A DNA stretch of 12,927 bases from Flavobacteriaceae bacterium (GCA_023700885.1 JAMPYA010000051.1:1-12927), one strand, 5' to 3'; counted from the first letter of the stretch, positions 1-6,576 are shown. The notes: a model not told the origin generated them from the sequence alone. Translations and numbers: made by a program.

Positions 1-51
1 TTAAAAGAAATTGAAGCTATATTTGAGAAATACCCAAATCCGGCACCTTAG
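1..51 (+). CDS. C-terminal tail of an unidentified protein (partial)
   Basis: An open frame enters at the left edge and ends at TAG (49-51). It encodes 16 residues, LKEIEAIFEKYPNPAP, an amphipathic helix followed by a Pro/Asn tail. The composition is protein-like and the frame is open throughout, but it is too short to assign a family. It converges with the minus-strand membrane protein whose stop lies 18 bases further on, and no hairpin terminator is visible in that gap. It could be chance open sequence, although the position right at a convergent gene boundary favours a real gene end. Confidence 0.5.
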   Translation, partial: LKEIEAIFEKYPNPAP

Positions 52-69
52 TTGTAAAAATTATAGATT

Positions 70-252
70 TTATACACGTCCTTTTAAGGCGTTAAATACC
101 CATGCAATGGCAAAAAATCCTATACCAACAGCACTAAACCCCCAACCAGCAATTTCGTAATAGCGAAAAGCCCCAAGACTAATTAAAATTAATCCCATTA
201 TAATCATAATAAAAGTAGCCCATGCTAATACCGTATTTTTATTCATTCCCAT
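70..252 (-). CDS. Small membrane protein, CAL67264 family
   Basis: This encodes a 60-residue protein beginning MGMNKNTVLAW. Two hydrophobic segments, roughly residues 6-25 and 33-53, are separated by a short polar RYYEIAGWG turn, and the tail ends in LKGRV. This looks like the small CAL67264-type membrane protein of Flavobacteriaceae; the match is from memory of the family, and no function is known to me. The frame can be extended upstream to a TTG at 300, but that would overlap the end of trpS and add a low-complexity stretch, so I chose the ATG at 252 (an alternative ATG is at 246). It lies 37 bases downstream of trpS on the same strand and is probably cotranscribed with it. Confidence 0.75.
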   Translation of the reverse strand: MGMNKNTVLAWATFIMIIMGLILISLGAFRYYEIAGWGFSAVGIGFFAIAWVFNALKGRV

Positions 253-289
253 TTCTTCTATTTTAAATTTGAATACAAATATATAAAAT

Positions 290-1258
290 TTAATAACCAA
301 GTTTTGTTCTACAACGTTGTAAAACTTCTTGCGCCACTATTCGAGCTTTTTCAGCACCAACTTTTAAAACTTTTTCAATCTCATCAGTATTATTAATATA
401 ATATTGATAAAGTTCGCGTTCAGTTTTGAATTTATCAACTATCAATTCAAAAAAGGCTTGTTTGGCATGTCCATAACCATAGTTTCCTCTTAAATATTTA
501 GAACGCATTTCATCTGTTTGAGATTTAGATGCAACTAATTTATACAGCGAAAATAAGTTACAAGTTTCAGGATTTTTAGGAGCTTCTAAAGGAGTAGAAT
601 CGGTTTCAATTTTCATAATTTGCTTTCGCAAATCCTTATCACTTAAAAAAATATCAATAATATTTCCTTTTGATTTACTCATTTTTTCACCATTTGTTCC
701 CGGAACGTACATGGTGTGTTCTTCTATTTTTGCGTCTGGTAAAACAAAAGTTTCTCCCATTTGATGATTAAATCGAGATGCAACATCTCGTGTCATTTCC
801 AAATGTTGTAATTGATCTTTTCCTACAGGTACAATTTCAGCATCATACAAAACAATATCTGCAGCCATTAACATAGGATAGGAAAATAAACCTGCATTTA
901 CATCAGACAAACGGTCTGATTTATCCTTAAAAGAATGCGCTAATGTTAAGCGTTGATACGGATAAAAACAACTTAAATACCACGCTAATTCTGTAACTTC
1001 TGGGATATCACTTTGACGATAAAAAACTGTTTTTTCAACATTTAATCCGCAAGCTAACCATGTTGCAGCCGTACTATAAGTATTATTGCGAAGTGTTTTT
1101 GCATCTTTTATTTGTGTTAGCGAATGCATATCGGCAATAAACAAAAAAGATTCATTTTCAGGATTTTCAGCCATTTTAATGGCTGGCATAATAGCTCCTA
1201 AAATATTTCCTAAATGTGGTGTTCCGGTACTTTGTACGCCAGTTAAAATTTTTGACAT
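290..1258 (-). CDS. trpS: Tryptophanyl-tRNA synthetase
   Basis: This class I aminoacyl-tRNA synthetase joins L-tryptophan to tRNA-Trp in the cytoplasm, using ATP. The 322 residues are a normal length for bacterial TrpRS. The class I signature HIGH appears as TPHLGN (residues 13-18), and the KMSKS loop is intact (residues 192-196, in GEKMSKSKG). GKDQLQH (146-152), the conserved segment near the active site, and the MAADI stretch (131-135) are also present. The protein starts MSKILTGVQSTG, a typical TrpRS N-terminus, directly at the ATG. It is divergent from the acyltransferase gene, and the small membrane protein follows on the same strand. Nothing is missing or truncated. Confidence 0.97.
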   Translation of the reverse strand: MSKILTGVQSTGTPHLGNILGAIMPAIKMAENPENESFLFIADMHSLTQIKDAKTLRNNTYSTAATWLACGLNVEKTVFYRQSDIPEVTELAWYLSCFYPYQRLTLAHSFKDKSDRLSDVNAGLFSYPMLMAADIVLYDAEIVPVGKDQLQHLEMTRDVASRFNHQMGETFVLPDAKIEEHTMYVPGTNGEKMSKSKGNIIDIFLSDKDLRKQIMKIETDSTPLEAPKNPETCNLFSLYKLVASKSQTDEMRSKYLRGNYGYGHAKQAFFELIVDKFKTERELYQYYINNTDEIEKVLKVGAEKARIVAQEVLQRCRTKLGY

Positions 1259-1280
1259 GGTTTATTGTTTGATTGAAAAA

Positions 1281-1288
1281 CAAAAATA
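1281..1288 (-). promoter_or_regulatory. Candidate -7 promoter element for trpS
   Basis: On the minus strand the sequence reads TATTTTTG, a full match to the Bacteroidetes -7 consensus TAnnTTTG, ending 22 bases before the trpS ATG. A clear -33 TTG element at the usual spacing was not found, so the call rests on the -7 match and its position. Confidence 0.45.
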
Positions 1289-1327
1289 CACAATTCAATA
1301 TTAAATCGTATAATAGATATTAATTAC

Positions 1328-1335
1328 TATTTTTG
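1328..1335 (+). promoter_or_regulatory. Candidate -7 promoter element for the acyltransferase-PAQR operon
   Basis: TATTTTTG matches TAnnTTTG and lies 42 bases before the acyltransferase ATG. Together with the minus-strand copy 40 bases away it makes a compact divergent promoter region between trpS and plsC. No convincing -33 element was seen. Confidence 0.45.
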
Positions 1336-1377
1336 GAAAGTTTATATTTAAATTGTGTTCAACACCAGTAAATTAAG

Positions 1378-2151
1378 ATGGAAATAATTAAAATTATATT
1401 AAGGTCTATTTGGCGTGTTTGGTTCTATGTTGTTGGCGGTTCTATTATAATAGTTTTATTACCGGTTTTGATAGTATTAACATCTCATGAAAAATTTTAC
1501 CCAACTTTTTATAAACTTGCCAGATGGTGGGCAAAAGTGGTTATATTTTTGATGGGATTTAGAGTGAAGGTTGAAGGAAATCAAAATTTTGAAAAAGGGA
1601 AAAGCTTTATGTTTTCTGCCAATCATACCTCTATGATTGATGCTTTTTTAATGTTAGCTGTTGTTAAAAATCCAATTGTTTTTGTGGGTAAGCATGAATT
1701 AGTGAATTTACCTATTTTTGGTTTTTTCTATAAAAGAACTTGTATTTTGGTTGATAGATCTAATCCTGAAAGTAGAAAAAAAGTATATGAAAATGCTCAA
1801 AGAAAACTTAAAAGAGGATATAGTGTTTGTATTTTTCCTGAAGGATTAGTTCCTTCTGATGAAAGTGTAGTGTTGAGTGAATTTAAAAACGGCGTTTTTT
1901 CGCTATCCATAGAGCATCAAATACCAATTATTCCGATGATATTTTACGATTGTAAAAAACGTTTTTCATACACGATTAATTCAGGAGGACCGGGTATTTT
2001 AAGAGTTAAAATTTTGGATGTAATCGAAACAAAAAATTTCACATTAAATGATAAAGAATTGATTAGAGATAAAATGTATCAAATAATGTATCATGAACTA
2101 ATTACAGATATAGAAAATCAAAAAATTAAAAATGAAACCCAAACCAATTAA
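1378..2151 (+). CDS. plsC: 1-acyl-sn-glycerol-3-phosphate acyltransferase family protein
   Basis: This is a membrane-associated acyltransferase of the PlsC/LPLAT family, which moves a fatty acyl group to lysophosphatidic acid (or a related acceptor) to make phosphatidic acid. A hydrophobic segment at residues 14-35 anchors it to the inner membrane. The catalytic NHxxxxD motif is NHTSMID (82-88). Block II is around GKHELVNLP (104-112). Block III is FPEG (153-156), followed by LVPSDES rather than the classical TRS; an FPEG followed by a V/P-rich acidic stretch is a variant I associate with Bacteroidetes members. The length of 257 residues is normal. The gene overlaps the next one by 20 bases, so the two are translationally linked. 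The exact acceptor lipid cannot be read from the sequence; a paralogue acting on another lyso-lipid is possible. Confidence 0.9.
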   Translation: MEIIKIILRSIWRVWFYVVGGSIIIVLLPVLIVLTSHEKFYPTFYKLARWWAKVVIFLMGFRVKVEGNQNFEKGKSFMFSANHTSMIDAFLMLAVVKNPIVFVGKHELVNLPIFGFFYKRTCILVDRSNPESRKKVYENAQRKLKRGYSVCIFPEGLVPSDESVVLSEFKNGVFSLSIEHQIPIIPMIFYDCKKRFSYTINSGGPGILRVKILDVIETKNFTLNDKELIRDKMYQIMYHELITDIENQKIKNETQTN

Positions 2152-2779
2152 TTTTTATAATCCGTTAGAAGAAAAAATTAACGTTATTACTCATGCTGTT
2201 GGAATTGTTATTAGTATTGCTGCATTGGTATTATTAGTAATGTTTGCAAGTTTTTATGGTAATGTTTGGCATATTGTTAGTTTTAGTATTTATGGCGCAA
2301 GTTTAATAGCACTTTATACTGCTTCTACAATTTATCACAGTATTCAAGATCCGAAGTGGAGATATCGATTTAATATAGTAGATCACAGTGCTATTTATAT
2401 TTTAATTGCAGGAACTTACACACCATTTGCCTTAGTAACTTTAAACGGAACTGTAGGTTGGGTTTTATTTGGAGTAACTTGGGGAATAGCAGCAATTGGT
2501 ATCATTTTTAAAATATTTTTTACAGGTCGATTTGATATTATATCAACAATAGCTTATGTTGCTATGGGTTGGATTGTCATTTTTGCCATTAATCCACTAA
2601 TGGATAACCTCCCAATAAATGGAATATTTTGGTTGTTTTTAGGTGGGATATTTTACACAATTGGCGCAATTATTTATGCCATTAAGCGAATAAAATTTAA
2701 CCATGCTATTTTTCATGTTTTTGTTTTATTAGGAAGCATCAGTCATTTTTTTGCTGTTTTCTTTTATGTTCTGCCATAA
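2132..2779 (+). CDS. trhA: Hemolysin III / PAQR family membrane protein
   Basis: This is a seven-helix inner-membrane protein of the PAQR/hemolysin III family (YqfA/TrhA type). The bacterial members are thought to affect membrane lipid homeostasis, and the 'hemolysin' name is historical. The family metal-site and core residues are present: E14 with NVITH (17-21), STIYHS (65-70, with H69), DHSAIYILIAGTYTPF (84-99), and the C-terminal histidines H191, H195 and H205. About seven hydrophobic helices fill residues 22-213. The length of 215 residues is typical. The start ATG lies inside the end of the acyltransferase gene, suggesting translational coupling and a shared role in membrane lipid composition. 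No strong terminator follows, only a weak AT hairpin at 2780-2805. Confidence 0.93.
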   Translation: MKPKPINFYNPLEEKINVITHAVGIVISIAALVLLVMFASFYGNVWHIVSFSIYGASLIALYTASTIYHSIQDPKWRYRFNIVDHSAIYILIAGTYTPFALVTLNGTVGWVLFGVTWGIAAIGIIFKIFFTGRFDIISTIAYVAMGWIVIFAINPLMDNLPINGIFWLFLGGIFYTIGAIIYAIKRIKFNHAIFHVFVLLGSISHFFAVFFYVLP

Positions 2780-2839
2780 ATTATTCATTTTATTTCATAA
2801 ATAATAAAGAAATCATCAATAATTAATATAAAATTATTG

Positions 2840-2847
2840 TACTTTTA
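2840..2847 (+). promoter_or_regulatory. Weak candidate -7 element for RR1-HK1
   Basis: TACTTTTA matches TAnnTTTG at seven of eight positions and would place the transcript start near 2852-2854, about 27 bases before the ATG at 2880. This also argues against use of the upstream ATG at 2850. The final G is missing, so this is a tentative call. Confidence 0.3.
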
Positions 2848-2879
2848 AAATGTTGTATAATCCCAAAATTCACAATACC

Positions 2880-3302
2880 ATGCTAAAGATTTTAATTGTA
2901 GACGACGAAAACGATGCTATTGAAGCGCTGGAGTGGAAATTAAATAGATATGTAGAAGAAAATATTGTAATTGCAAAATGTAGTTCTCCTAAAGATGCAG
3001 TTTCAATTGTAGATTCTTTTCAACCAGACATTCTATTTCTGGATATTCATATGCCAGAAATGAATGGTTTTGAATTTCTCATGCATTTAAATTACTTAGA
3101 ATTCAATCTCATTTTTACCACTGCTTATGACGAAATGGCAATTCGTGTTTCTAGGTTAACAGATATATTTTACATCTTAAAACCAGTAGATAAAGATGAT
3201 TTATTAGAGGTTTTTGAAAAGGCAAAAGCTAAAGGCAAAGAAGGTCACTTAGCTCCAAAAATTAATTTATTAAAAAAACATTTATTAGACTATACATCAT
3301 AA
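2880..3302 (+). CDS. RR1: receiver-only response regulator, LytTR type lacking its DNA-binding domain
   Basis: This 140-residue protein is a single receiver domain. The acidic pocket D8-D9, phospho-acceptor D55 (in FLDIHMPEMNGF), T80/T81 and K101 (in LKPVDKDDL) are all present, so it should accept phosphate. It is clearly paralogous to RR2 (the full-length LytTR regulator in this cluster): both share EALEWKL, FLDIHMPEM, NLIFTTA and LKPVDKD. It stops after a short Lys-rich linker, where RR2 continues into its LytTR domain, and no LytTR remnant is visible in the 49 bases before HK1. The alpha4-beta5 face has also changed: the AFKVSAVDYLL of RR2 is VSRLTDIFYIL here. I chose the ATG at 2880 because it aligns with RR2; an in-frame ATG at 2850 would add 10 residues. 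RR1 probably acts through protein contacts or as a phosphate sink for HK1 or the other kinases, but this is inference. Confidence 0.85.
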   Translation: MLKILIVDDENDAIEALEWKLNRYVEENIVIAKCSSPKDAVSIVDSFQPDILFLDIHMPEMNGFEFLMHLNYLEFNLIFTTAYDEMAIRVSRLTDIFYILKPVDKDDLLEVFEKAKAKGKEGHLAPKINLLKKHLLDYTS

Positions 3303-3315
3303 TAAGATAAATAAC

Positions 3316-3347
3316 CGCATAAATTTTTATCCCCCAATTTTATTGCG
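3316..3347 (+). other. Leader hairpin with C-run loop before HK1
   Basis: CGCATAAA (3316-3323) can pair with TTTA plus TGCG (3339-3347, one bulged T). The loop exposes CCCCCAA (3331-3337). The structure ends four bases before the HK1 ATG and could influence its translation. CCCCAA is complementary to the TTGGGG part of the loop in the candidate small RNA downstream. The stem is short and mostly AU, so folding in the cell is uncertain. Confidence 0.3.
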
Positions 3348-3351
3348 CACT

Positions 3352-4701
3352 ATGAATAACAAGCTTTTTAATCTTACTGACCTTTCATCAGAATTTTATT
3401 CTATGGTTCGTGGTGCTCTTTTCTTATTCTTTATTTATCATATTATTATTTATTTTCTCAATAAAAATAAAGTTTATTTATACTATTCTTTGTATTCACT
3501 TTTACTATATATTTTTCTATTTAGCCATACATCAATTGTTAATACTCATTATTTTTATCATTATACAGATTTAACTTTTCAGTTATTAGCGGTTTCTTTT
3601 TATTTCATGTTTACACGTGAAATTGTTCAAACAAATAAAAATATTCCAAGATGGGATAAAGTATTATTAAAAACGATTCCATTATTATGGATATTATCAG
3701 TTTCACTTATTTTTATTACCGTATTTTTAAATAAAAACGTACAAATAAATTTGTTTTTTATTATAATATTTGGTGCAATTATTATTTCATTTATAACATC
3801 CATTAAACTTTTAGATATTGATAAATACCATGTTAAGTTGTTTATATTTGGATCGTTAACGTATTTATTTTTGATTTTCATTACACTTATTATTAATGTT
3901 TTTAATATTGATAATTATGTTCTTAAATTAGGGTTTCATCGGATGTTTTTTTTATACTCGGGAGCTTTTATAGAATTTATTGTTTTTGCTATATTAATTA
4001 GTTATAGATATAGAGAAATGCTTGAAGAAAAGACTCGAATTGAGATGGTAATTACTAAAAATAAAATTGAATCTTCGGAATTAAAAATGATGACCCTAAA
4101 AAGTCAGTTAAATCCACATTTTTTATTCAATATACTTAATTCGATTAATAATTTTATATTAAAAAACCAAGTTGAAGAAGCCTCAGATTTTATAACAAAG
4201 TTCGCTAGATTTATTAGAAATGTACTTAATAATTCTAATCAATCAACCATTACATTACATGAAGAATTAGCCAATTTAAAAATATATATAGCTTTAGAAA
4301 AAATTAGAACAAATAATGGTTTTGAATATATTGAAGAGATTGATAATAATATTAATTCAATGACAACCAAAGTTCCACCATTAATTTTACAACCATATGT
4401 AGAGAACGCTATTTGGCACGGAATATCTCAAATTCAAGGTGACAAGAAAATTTGGTTAAAAATTAGCGAAACTAATAATTATCTCAGTTTTAATTTAGTT
4501 GATAATGGTATTGGTATAAATAGATCTTTAGAACTTGATAAATTAAACTTATATAAAAATAAAGGCACAGCAACAGAATCTGCAATATTTAGAATAAATC
4601 TGGTTTTTAATAGGAAAAACGTAACAATAGAACGTACAGATATTACTAATCAAGGTCCTTTTGGCACAAGAGTTTTCATTTCATTTCCAAAAATAAATTA
4701 A
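3352..4701 (+). CDS. HK1: 7TM LytS-type sensor histidine kinase
   Basis: This inner-membrane sensor kinase (449 residues) should phosphorylate a cognate receiver. About seven hydrophobic helices fill residues 21-218. The opening SEFYSMVRGALF...YLYYSLYSLL resembles the 7TMR-DISM seven-helix module, but the extracellular DISMED ligand domain is absent: only about 20 residues precede helix 1. A short coiled linker (220-247) leads to a His_kinase (PF06580-type) domain with SQLNPHFLFN (251-260, phospho-acceptor H256). The N-box is LQPYVENAIWHG (346-357, N352) and the G1 box is DNGIGI (384-389). The C-terminal GTRVFISFP is normal. The G2-like region (KGTATESAIFRINLVF) is more diverged than in HK2 and HK3. 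I preferred the ATG at 3352 to an upstream TTG at 3343. It follows RR1 by 49 bases in an apparent operon. Confidence 0.92.
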   Translation: MNNKLFNLTDLSSEFYSMVRGALFLFFIYHIIIYFLNKNKVYLYYSLYSLLLYIFLFSHTSIVNTHYFYHYTDLTFQLLAVSFYFMFTREIVQTNKNIPRWDKVLLKTIPLLWILSVSLIFITVFLNKNVQINLFFIIIFGAIIISFITSIKLLDIDKYHVKLFIFGSLTYLFLIFITLIINVFNIDNYVLKLGFHRMFFLYSGAFIEFIVFAILISYRYREMLEEKTRIEMVITKNKIESSELKMMTLKSQLNPHFLFNILNSINNFILKNQVEEASDFITKFARFIRNVLNNSNQSTITLHEELANLKIYIALEKIRTNNGFEYIEEIDNNINSMTTKVPPLILQPYVENAIWHGISQIQGDKKIWLKISETNNYLSFNLVDNGIGINRSLELDKLNLYKNKGTATESAIFRINLVFNRKNVTIERTDITNQGPFGTRVFISFPKIN

Positions 4702-4706
4702 ATAAG

Positions 4707-4736
4707 ACCATTTGTTTCTTAAAACATGCCAAATGC
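4707..4736 (+). promoter_or_regulatory. Candidate LytTR binding site (21-base-spaced motif pair) after HK1
   Basis: ACCATTTGT (4707-4715) and GCCAAATGC (4728-4736) are related 9-mers whose starts lie exactly 21 bases apart, two turns of the helix. Direct repeats of about this length and spacing are the usual target of LytTR domains (as in AgrA, ComE and YpdB sites). A second pair with the same consensus RCCAWWTRY and the same spacing follows HK2. The pair begins five bases after the HK1 stop and lies upstream of the candidate small RNA promoter. RR2 is the obvious candidate binder, by inference. Confidence 0.5.
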
Positions 4737-4789
4737 AAATTTTTATTGTATAAGTTTAACTTCTAATAACTTAATATCTGTTTATGTTG

Positions 4790-4797
4790 TATATTTG
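4790..4797 (+). promoter_or_regulatory. Candidate -7 element for a small RNA
   Basis: TATATTTG is a full match to TAnnTTTG and predicts a transcript start near 4802-4804, ahead of two consecutive hairpins and no open reading frame. No -33 TTG is apparent, as expected if an activator (possibly a LytTR protein at the upstream pair) is needed. Confidence 0.4.
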
Positions 4798-4802
4798 AGT
4801 AT

Positions 4803-4876
4803 CTTAATATTAAAATAAATCTTTTGGGGTGGTTTATTTAATACCTCGGACTTCTAAAGTCCGAGGTTTCTTTTTT
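4803..4876 (+). ncRNA. Candidate ~74-nt small RNA with G-rich loop
   Basis: After the -7 element the sequence forms two abutting hairpins. The first pairs ATTAAAATAAA (4809-4819, one bulged A) with TTTATTTAAT (4833-4842) and presents a 13-base loop, TCTTTTGGGGTGG (4820-4832). The second is the terminator at 4843-4876. No ORF is present, and the region is long for a plain 3' UTR (140 bases beyond HK1). The GC-containing loop stands out in an otherwise AT intergenic region. TTTTGGG in the loop is complementary to CCCAAAA in the leaders of RR1 (2862-2868) and RR2 (6568-6574). It may be transcribed independently or cut from the RR1-HK1 transcript. It could also be only an extended terminator region. 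Confidence 0.4.
4843..4876 (+). terminator. Strong intrinsic terminator
   Basis: An 11-bp perfect stem, ACCTCGGACTT (4843-4853) with AAGTCCGAGGT (4857-4867), has a CTA loop and is followed by TTTCTTTTTT. It ends the transcript from HK1 and/or the small RNA and separates HK2, which has its own promoter motif, from RR1-HK1. Confidence 0.92.
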
Positions 4877-4926
4877 ATAAACTGTTAATTTTTTTTTAAT
4901 AAGTATCTATAATGCCAAAAGAATCT

Positions 4927-4934
4927 TACATTTG
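4927..4934 (+). promoter_or_regulatory. Candidate -7 promoter element for HK2
   Basis: TACATTTG fully matches TAnnTTTG. It lies just past the terminator and 35 bases before the HK2 ATG, predicting a ~30-base leader. HK2 therefore appears to be transcribed separately from HK1. No clear -33 element was found. Confidence 0.5.
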
Positions 4935-4969
4935 AATCAATTAACTTAAAGACTATATAATTTTACTTA

Positions 4970-6301
4970 ATGTTTTTAAATTTAGATTCAGAATTTTTTT
5001 CCTGGGTTCGCGGTGCTCTTATTGTGCTCTTTGTATTTCATGCTTTATTATATGTAAATAATAAACAAAAACTTTTTTTATATTACAGCTTATATACTTT
5101 ACTTTTTTCTGTTAATCTAATTTTTTGGCATAGTAGATTTGCTAATGAAAACACCGTTTTTTTAATTTCATTACCTCAATTTTATATTGCTATTTATGTA
5201 TATTTTCATTTCTCAAGAGAAGTACTTAATATCAAGAGATTTGATCCTTTATGGGATAAAAAGCTTAAAAAAATTGCATTATTATTATTTTTATTGTCTT
5301 TTTTTACTTATTTAATTCATTTTTTTGTTAGTAAAAATATTTTCTATGTGATCAACTTTCTATTATTATTATATGTTGTTTATTTTATATTAGCAACACA
5401 TCAAAAAATAAAAAGTGTAAATTATGTTTTATCAACATTATTTATTTTAGGAACACTTTCACTTCTAATTCTTTCGTCTTTTTCCATTTTTTTAGCCACT
5501 TCTGATTTGAAGAATTATTTTCAATCAAATGGAATTAATGAGCAAGCTTTTATATATTTTGGAGCTGCAATTGAAATATTTGTTTTTGCAATCATCTTAG
5601 GGCATAGAATTACTTCTATGGAAAATGAAGAGGTGGCCATAAATCTTAAGTTAGTTAGACAAACGGCAGAAACAGAAGAGCTTAGAATGGAAATGCTAAA
5701 GAGTCAAATGAATCCTCATTTTATTTTTAATATGCTTAACAGTATAAATAGTTTAATTATTAAAAATCAGGTTGAAAACGCATCAGACTACATTACTAAA
5801 TTTTCTAGATTCATTAGAGAAATACTAAACAGTTCTAGAAAAAATTCTATGTCTTTAGCAGATGAATTAAATATTATTAAACTTTATATCGTTTTAGAAC
5901 AAGCTAGAGTTGAGGGTGGATTTTCTTACGAAGTAATTATTGAAGATAATATAAGTCCTAATTTTATTCATATTCCACCGATGTTTTTACAACCATTTAT
6001 TGAAAACGCCATCTGGCACGGATTAGCGCATAAACAAGGTGATAAAAAGTTGATAATTAAATTAATAAAACAAAATGAATTCTATTTATTAGAAGTTATA
6101 GACAACGGAGTTGGCTACAAAAAAGGGATAGAAATTGCTCAAAAAAGAATGGTTAAAAGTTCTGGATTAGCAGTACAAATAGTAAAAAATAGATTACAAA
6201 GTTTATATAAAAATGAAACAACGGATGTCGTTATCGAAGACCTGACAAATGAAACAACATCGGGAACAAGAGTAACATTTAAATTTCCAATTTTAAGTTA
6301 A
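4970..6301 (+). CDS. HK2: 7TM LytS-type sensor histidine kinase
   Basis: This is a 443-residue paralogue of HK1 and HK3. It has seven predicted helices (about residues 15-30, 35-55, 64-80, 102-120, 124-142, 152-176 and 193-213), with only ~13 residues before helix 1, so there is no extracellular ligand domain. A linker of about 25 residues follows, then the His_kinase motif SQMNPHFIFN (245-254, H250), the N-box LQPFIENAIWHG (340-351, N346), and DNGVGY (378-383). SGLAVQIVKNRLQSLY (398-413) is the G2 equivalent, and GTRVTFKFP closes the ATPase domain. All catalytic residues are present. It is flanked by a terminator upstream and 275 bases of noncoding DNA downstream, so it has no adjacent partner in the same transcript. 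RR1 and RR2 are the local receiver candidates. Confidence 0.92.
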   Translation: MFLNLDSEFFSWVRGALIVLFVFHALLYVNNKQKLFLYYSLYTLLFSVNLIFWHSRFANENTVFLISLPQFYIAIYVYFHFSREVLNIKRFDPLWDKKLKKIALLLFLLSFFTYLIHFFVSKNIFYVINFLLLLYVVYFILATHQKIKSVNYVLSTLFILGTLSLLILSSFSIFLATSDLKNYFQSNGINEQAFIYFGAAIEIFVFAIILGHRITSMENEEVAINLKLVRQTAETEELRMEMLKSQMNPHFIFNMLNSINSLIIKNQVENASDYITKFSRFIREILNSSRKNSMSLADELNIIKLYIVLEQARVEGGFSYEVIIEDNISPNFIHIPPMFLQPFIENAIWHGLAHKQGDKKLIIKLIKQNEFYLLEVIDNGVGYKKGIEIAQKRMVKSSGLAVQIVKNRLQSLYKNETTDVVIEDLTNETTSGTRVTFKFPILS

Positions 6302-6303
6302 TT

Positions 6304-6333
6304 GCCATTTATTCTATATAAATTACCATTTAC
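6304..6333 (+). promoter_or_regulatory. Candidate LytTR binding site (21-base-spaced motif pair) after HK2
   Basis: GCCATTTAT (6304-6312) and ACCATTTAC (6325-6333) are direct repeats with starts 21 bases apart, within the longer similarity ATTRCCATTTA. The consensus and spacing match the pair after HK1, and both pairs begin within six bases of a kinase stop codon. It lies about 245 bases upstream of RR2-HK3 and may autoregulate that pair, or may mark a duplicated kinase-plus-site unit. Confidence 0.55.
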
Positions 6334-6539
6334 ATTTAATACACAATCATTAGTTTAGAGTTTATTATTTTATTATTTAATAATTTTTCACTAAATTCAT
6401 ATAATTTATTAAATAAAAAGCATTTTATTTCTCTTTATTATTTAATATAATTATTTGTTATATAGCAATATATATAATTTTAAAGTTTAATTAACTAATT
6501 ATCATTGTCAGATTAATGCGTATATATCAATAAAATTTA
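6334..6539 (+). other. AT-rich noncoding region with weak hairpins before RR2
   Basis: There is no gene here. An all-AU stem, AAATAAAA (6411-6418) with TTTTATTT (6423-6430) and loop AGCA, is followed by a pyrimidine-rich stretch and might be a weak end for the HK2 transcript. A second short stem, TATATA with a GCAA tetraloop (6459-6474), comes later. The composition is so AT-rich that both could be chance. The long leader suggests regulation between the upstream repeat pair and the promoter motif near RR2. Confidence 0.35.
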
Positions 6540-6547
6540 TAAATTTG
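6540..6547 (+). promoter_or_regulatory. Candidate -7 promoter element for RR2-HK3
   Basis: TAAATTTG fully matches TAnnTTTG, 29 bases before the RR2 ATG. The predicted leader is ~24 bases and contains CACCCAAAA directly before the start codon, a possible pairing site for the small RNA loop. Confidence 0.5.
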
Positions 6548-6576
6548 AAAGAAAGAACACTAAATCACCCAAAAAA

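Noticed and set aside
1168..1185. Perfect palindrome-like CAGCCATT-TT-AATGGCTG
   Set aside because: It lies wholly within the trpS coding sequence and is explained by codon content; there is no promoter nearby.
1086..1304. Plus-strand open frame opposite trpS
   Set aside because: It is a shadow of a certain gene on the other strand, with no promoter motif and no family resemblance.
2773..2802. Possible third 21-base-spaced pair, GCCATAAAT (2773) and TTCATAAAT (2794), upstream of RR1
   Set aside because: Spacing fits, but the second half lacks CC, the W/R positions differ from the other pairs, and the first half overlaps the stop codon of the PAQR gene. AT-rich chance similarity is likely.
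2780..2805. AT hairpin after the PAQR gene as a terminator
   Set aside because: ATTATTCAT/ATAAATAAT pairs with a mismatch, contains no GC pair and has no T-tract; it is too weak to call.
2850..2879. Longer RR1 start at ATG 2850
   Set aside because: It adds ten residues before the receiver that RR2 and the family lack, and it would lie upstream of the likely transcript start.
3627..3881. Minus-strand open frame opposite HK1
   Set aside because: It lies within the membrane part of HK1 and is an artefact of AT-rich codons; it does not resemble a known protein.
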